Positions 61,363 to 64,000 of a stretch of DNA of 64,000 nt are shown here, piece by piece (the first letter of the stretch is position 1; each line of letters opens with the position of its first letter). The DNA lies in NCBI RefSeq assembly GCF_033568475.1, contig NC_133122.1:143785402-143849401 (forward strand). Direction: 5' to 3'. The position numbers were made by a program, and so were the translations under genes. A model generated the notes under the pieces. The model was not told where the DNA came from, ran no database searches, and saw only the letters and a list, made by a program, of their open reading frames with translations. The stretch is from Henckelia pumila. Lineage: Eukaryota > Streptophyta > Magnoliopsida > Lamiales > Gesneriaceae.

Positions 61363-62178
61363 ATGAATTCGCGTAATCCACTATTTGCAATTCTCGAACA
61401 AAACAAACTCACTGGCGCAAACTATACGGAATGGTTCCGTAAGTTAAAGATTATTCTCACTTCGGAAAAGGCTTTCTACGTGTTAGAGAAGCCGCCCCCG
61501 AAGGAAGCCTCGGCTAATACAAGTCCGAAAGAGTTGGCCAAACTTGATTTATGGTGGGACCATGATATCAAGGCCAAATGCTACATGCAGGCTTCGATGT
61601 CTGATGAACTCCAGAGGCGATTTGAGGATGCCGTGAATGCTGCTGACATTCACAAAGCACTCAAGGAGCTATTTGGAGCTCAGTCAAGGTCGGAGAGGTA
61701 TGCCACTGTCAGAGAGCTCATGACAAGCCGCATGCGAGAGGGGACTTCTGTCCGTGAGCATGGGGTGCGCATGATTGGGCTCATTGAAAAGTTGGTAACA
61801 CTCGACTTGACTTTGGAGCATGAACTTAGCGCGGACTTTTTGCTTCTATCACTTCCTTCATCGTTTGACGGTTTTGTGATGAACTTCAATATGAACAAGA
61901 TAGAGGCCACCCTTGAAGAGATGGTCAATATGCTTGTCACATATGAAGCCACACTAAAGAAGGATAAACCGGTACTCTTGGTTGGCTCCTCTTCTAACTC
62001 TAAGAAAGGACCAAGTGGAAAGGGTAAGAAACGTTATGCCCCGCCCAAGAAGATTGTACCAAAGAAGAAGGGAAAGGCCAAGGCTTCAATTGGAATAAAA
62101 GATGAAAACGTTTGCCATTATTGCAAGAAACCCGGTCATTGGAAACGTAATTGCAAGGAATACCTCGAACAGTTGTGA
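61363..62178 (+). CDS. gag: Copia gag (Angela/Tork type)
   Basis: The frame is 271 codons from ATG (MNSRNPLFAI). It has a DUF4219-like N-terminus (LTGANYTEWFRKLKIIL), a UBN2 helical region (ALKELFGAQSRSERYATVRE, LLSLPSSFDGFVMNFNMNK), a lysine-rich linker and one zinc knuckle CHYCKKPGHWKRNC. It ends at TGA (62176-62178), after which the same frame continues into pol. The stop most likely replaced a CGA arginine codon by a C-to-T change. Confidence 0.92.
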   Translation: MNSRNPLFAILEQNKLTGANYTEWFRKLKIILTSEKAFYVLEKPPPKEASANTSPKELAKLDLWWDHDIKAKCYMQASMSDELQRRFEDAVNAADIHKALKELFGAQSRSERYATVRELMTSRMREGTSVREHGVRMIGLIEKLVTLDLTLEHELSADFLLLSLPSSFDGFVMNFNMNKIEATLEEMVNMLVTYEATLKKDKPVLLVGSSSNSKKGPSGKGKKRYAPPKKIVPKKKGKAKASIGIKDENVCHYCKKPGHWKRNCKEYLEQL

Positions 62179-64000
62179 ACTGCAAAGGGTATGTTTTACA
62201 TTGAAATAAATGTTTCGCTTAATACTTCTTCTTGGGTATTGGATACCGGATGTAGATCTCACATTTGCAATGATTTGCAGGTGATGACAAGAAGTCGTAA
62301 GCTAAGGATGGGTGAGACCCAGCTAAGGCTCGGGAATGGTTCTAGAGTCGAAGCCAAAGCTATAGAAGACATTTATTTAGTTTTGCAAAACAATTTTAAG
62401 TTATTTTTGAGAGATGTTTTATATGTTCCGGATTTGGTCAAAAATATTATATCTATTTCTATGCTTGATAGAGATGGTTTTTCTTGTAATTTTGTAAATG
62501 GGATTTGCAATATTTACAAGAATGAATGTTTGATTGGAAATGGACAACTTGAAAACGATCTATATAGCTTAAAATTAAAAGAAGTTCCAATTAATTATGT
62601 TGATAAACCGGTGACAACAATTAAAAGGAAAAATGATTGTCAAAACCCGGCAAACCTTTGGCATGCTAGGCTAGGTCATATTTCCTCAAGGAGGATGAAC
62701 AAGCTAGTGGGAGAGGGCATGTTTGATATGTCTGATATTAACTCTCTACCTACTTGTGAGTCCTGCCTAAAGGGAAAAATGACTAAATCTCCTTTCAAAA
62801 GGAAACCTGAGCGTAGTCAAAATCTATTGGATTTGATCCATACAGATGTTTGCGGTCCATTTAGGATTGGTACTAAATGTGGCAACACCTACTTCATTAC
62901 CTTTACTGATGATCATTCTAGGTATGGGTATTTATATTTAATGAAATATAAGTCTGAAGCATTTGAAAAGTTCAAAGAATTCAAGGCTGAAGTAGAAAAC
63001 AAACTAGGTAAAAGTATTAAGGCACTTCGATCGGATCGAGGTGGATAATACTTAAGTACCAAGTTTTTGGACTATCTAAAAGAGAATGGGATTCTCTCTC
63101 AGTGGACTCCTCCTATGACACCTCAGCTTAATGGTGTTTTGGAGCGTCGCAATCGAACTTTGTTGGACATGGTTCGATCCATGATGAGTTTCACTGAGCT
63201 CCCACATTCGTTTTGGGGCTACGCGCTTGAAACGGCGGTATTGTTGTTAAACAACGTCCACACTAAAGCAGTAAATAAAACACCATACGAGTTATGGAAT
63301 GGCAAAGCTCCTAAGTATTCGTACTTGAGGATTTGGGGATGTCCTGCTTACGTGAAGCAGACAGTGGAAGATAAGTTGGATAGTCGATCCACCTTATGTT
63401 ATTTTGTAGGGTATCAGAAGAATTCAATCGGATATTATTTCTATCATCCTGCTGAAACAAAAGTGTTTGTTTCAAGGAATGCCACCTTCTTAGAGAAGGA
63501 GTTCTTATTGGATAAGAAAGGCAAGATGATGGAACTCGAAGAAATTCGAGAAGAACTCGAGATACAAAATAGCGATCCTATACCTCAAGAATCATCACAA
63601 GACACGCCTATTACTAGGAGATCTGAGAGGACTTCTAGGCCTCCTATTAGATATGGTCTTCTTCTTGAAGGGGATCAAAGTGAACCCGACATTGGATGTG
63701 ATCCAAGAAACTTCAAGGAAGCAATTTCTGATGTGGATTCGAATTTATGTCTTGAAGCTATGCAATCGGAAATAGACTCGATGCATTCTAACCAAGTTTG
63801 GTCTTTAGTAGATCCTCCCGATGGAATTGTTCCAATTGGGTGCAAATGGATCTACAAGAGAAAGCTTGGGCCTGATGGAAAGGTATTGACCTACAAGGCA
63901 CGATTGGTGGCAAAAGGTTATACTCAAAGACAAGGAGTTGACTATGATGAAACCTTTTCACCAGTCGCAATGTTCAAGTCCATAAGAATCCTTATTGCCA
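62179..64000 (+). pseudogene. pol: Copia pol (Angela/Tork type), with a nonsense codon, cut by the window end
   Basis: In frame with gag. Protease: WVLDTGCRSHICND (62233 onward). GAG-pre-integrase: LWHARLGH and CESCLKGKM. Integrase: DLIHTDVCGPF, TDDHSRYGYLYLM and ALRSDRGG, then a TAA at 63046-63048 immediately after the second catalytic aspartate region. The frame is open again from 63049: PQLNGVLERRNRTLLDMV, an integrase C-terminal region, and the start of the RT ([37 protein letters not shown]) at the window edge. The two stops make this copy non-autonomous. Confidence 0.9.

Larger units (their letters stand above)
57865..64000 (+). mobile_element. Angela/Tork-like Copia retrotransposon, cut by the window end
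   Basis: The 5' LTR, primer site, long leader, gag and pol through the start of RT are present; the 3' part lies beyond the window. The frame from gag through pol is one continuous frame broken by two stop codons (62176 and 63046). Confidence 0.88.

Overview
This is a nuclear genomic window from a flowering plant, very probably a eudicot and perhaps an asterid (the last is a guess from the retrotransposon style). The evidence is AT-rich intergenic DNA, GT-AG introns, plant-specific genes (BREVIS RADIX family, NF-YA with a miR169 site, plastid threonine synthase, a ribosomal-L18a-like membrane protein) and dense plant LTR retrotransposons.

Gene-bearing left part (1-25.5 kb). A BRX-family gene on the minus strand shows only its first two coding exons (1300-1818). 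A hAT-type non-autonomous element (2641-3677, 8-bp target duplication) carries a second hAT nested inside it (2878-3101). A Tourist-like element (about 6144-10123) is split by a 2.86-kb solo LTR (7061-9920, target duplication TATTA), and a related hAT lies at 10931-11637. An NF-YA gene on the plus strand has five coding exons (14072-16413, 244 aa) and a miR169-complementary site in its 3' UTR. An intronless plastid threonine synthase gene (18687-20180, 497 aa) converges on a minus-strand gene for a small L18a-like membrane protein (20962-25167, five coding exons, 150 aa). The 3-kb first coding intron of that gene carries a 1.44-kb foldback Mutator-like element with 9-bp target duplications.

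Repeat-rich right part (28-64 kb). A decayed endogenous caulimovirid lies on the minus strand at 28.1-34.8 kb. It retains movement-protein-, coat-protein-, transactivator- and RT/RNase H-like fragments, a TATA box and a tRNA-Met primer site. It is cut by a minus-strand Gypsy element (34784 to about 57864), which was itself hit by three elements: a young, near-intact SIRE-type Copia (35020-43302, target duplication AGCCC, LTRs differing by about 7 substitutions), a plus-strand chromodomain (Tekay-like) Gypsy (46120-55121, target duplication GAAAC), and an Angela/Tork-like Copia (57865 to beyond the window end).

I found no gene cluster that looks like a new pathway. The most unusual signal is structural. 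Several unrelated LTR elements carry compact arrays of perfect, mostly GC-rich hairpins in otherwise AT-rich sequence. One array (7736-7841) consists of five tandem hairpins whose arms change in a compensatory way.
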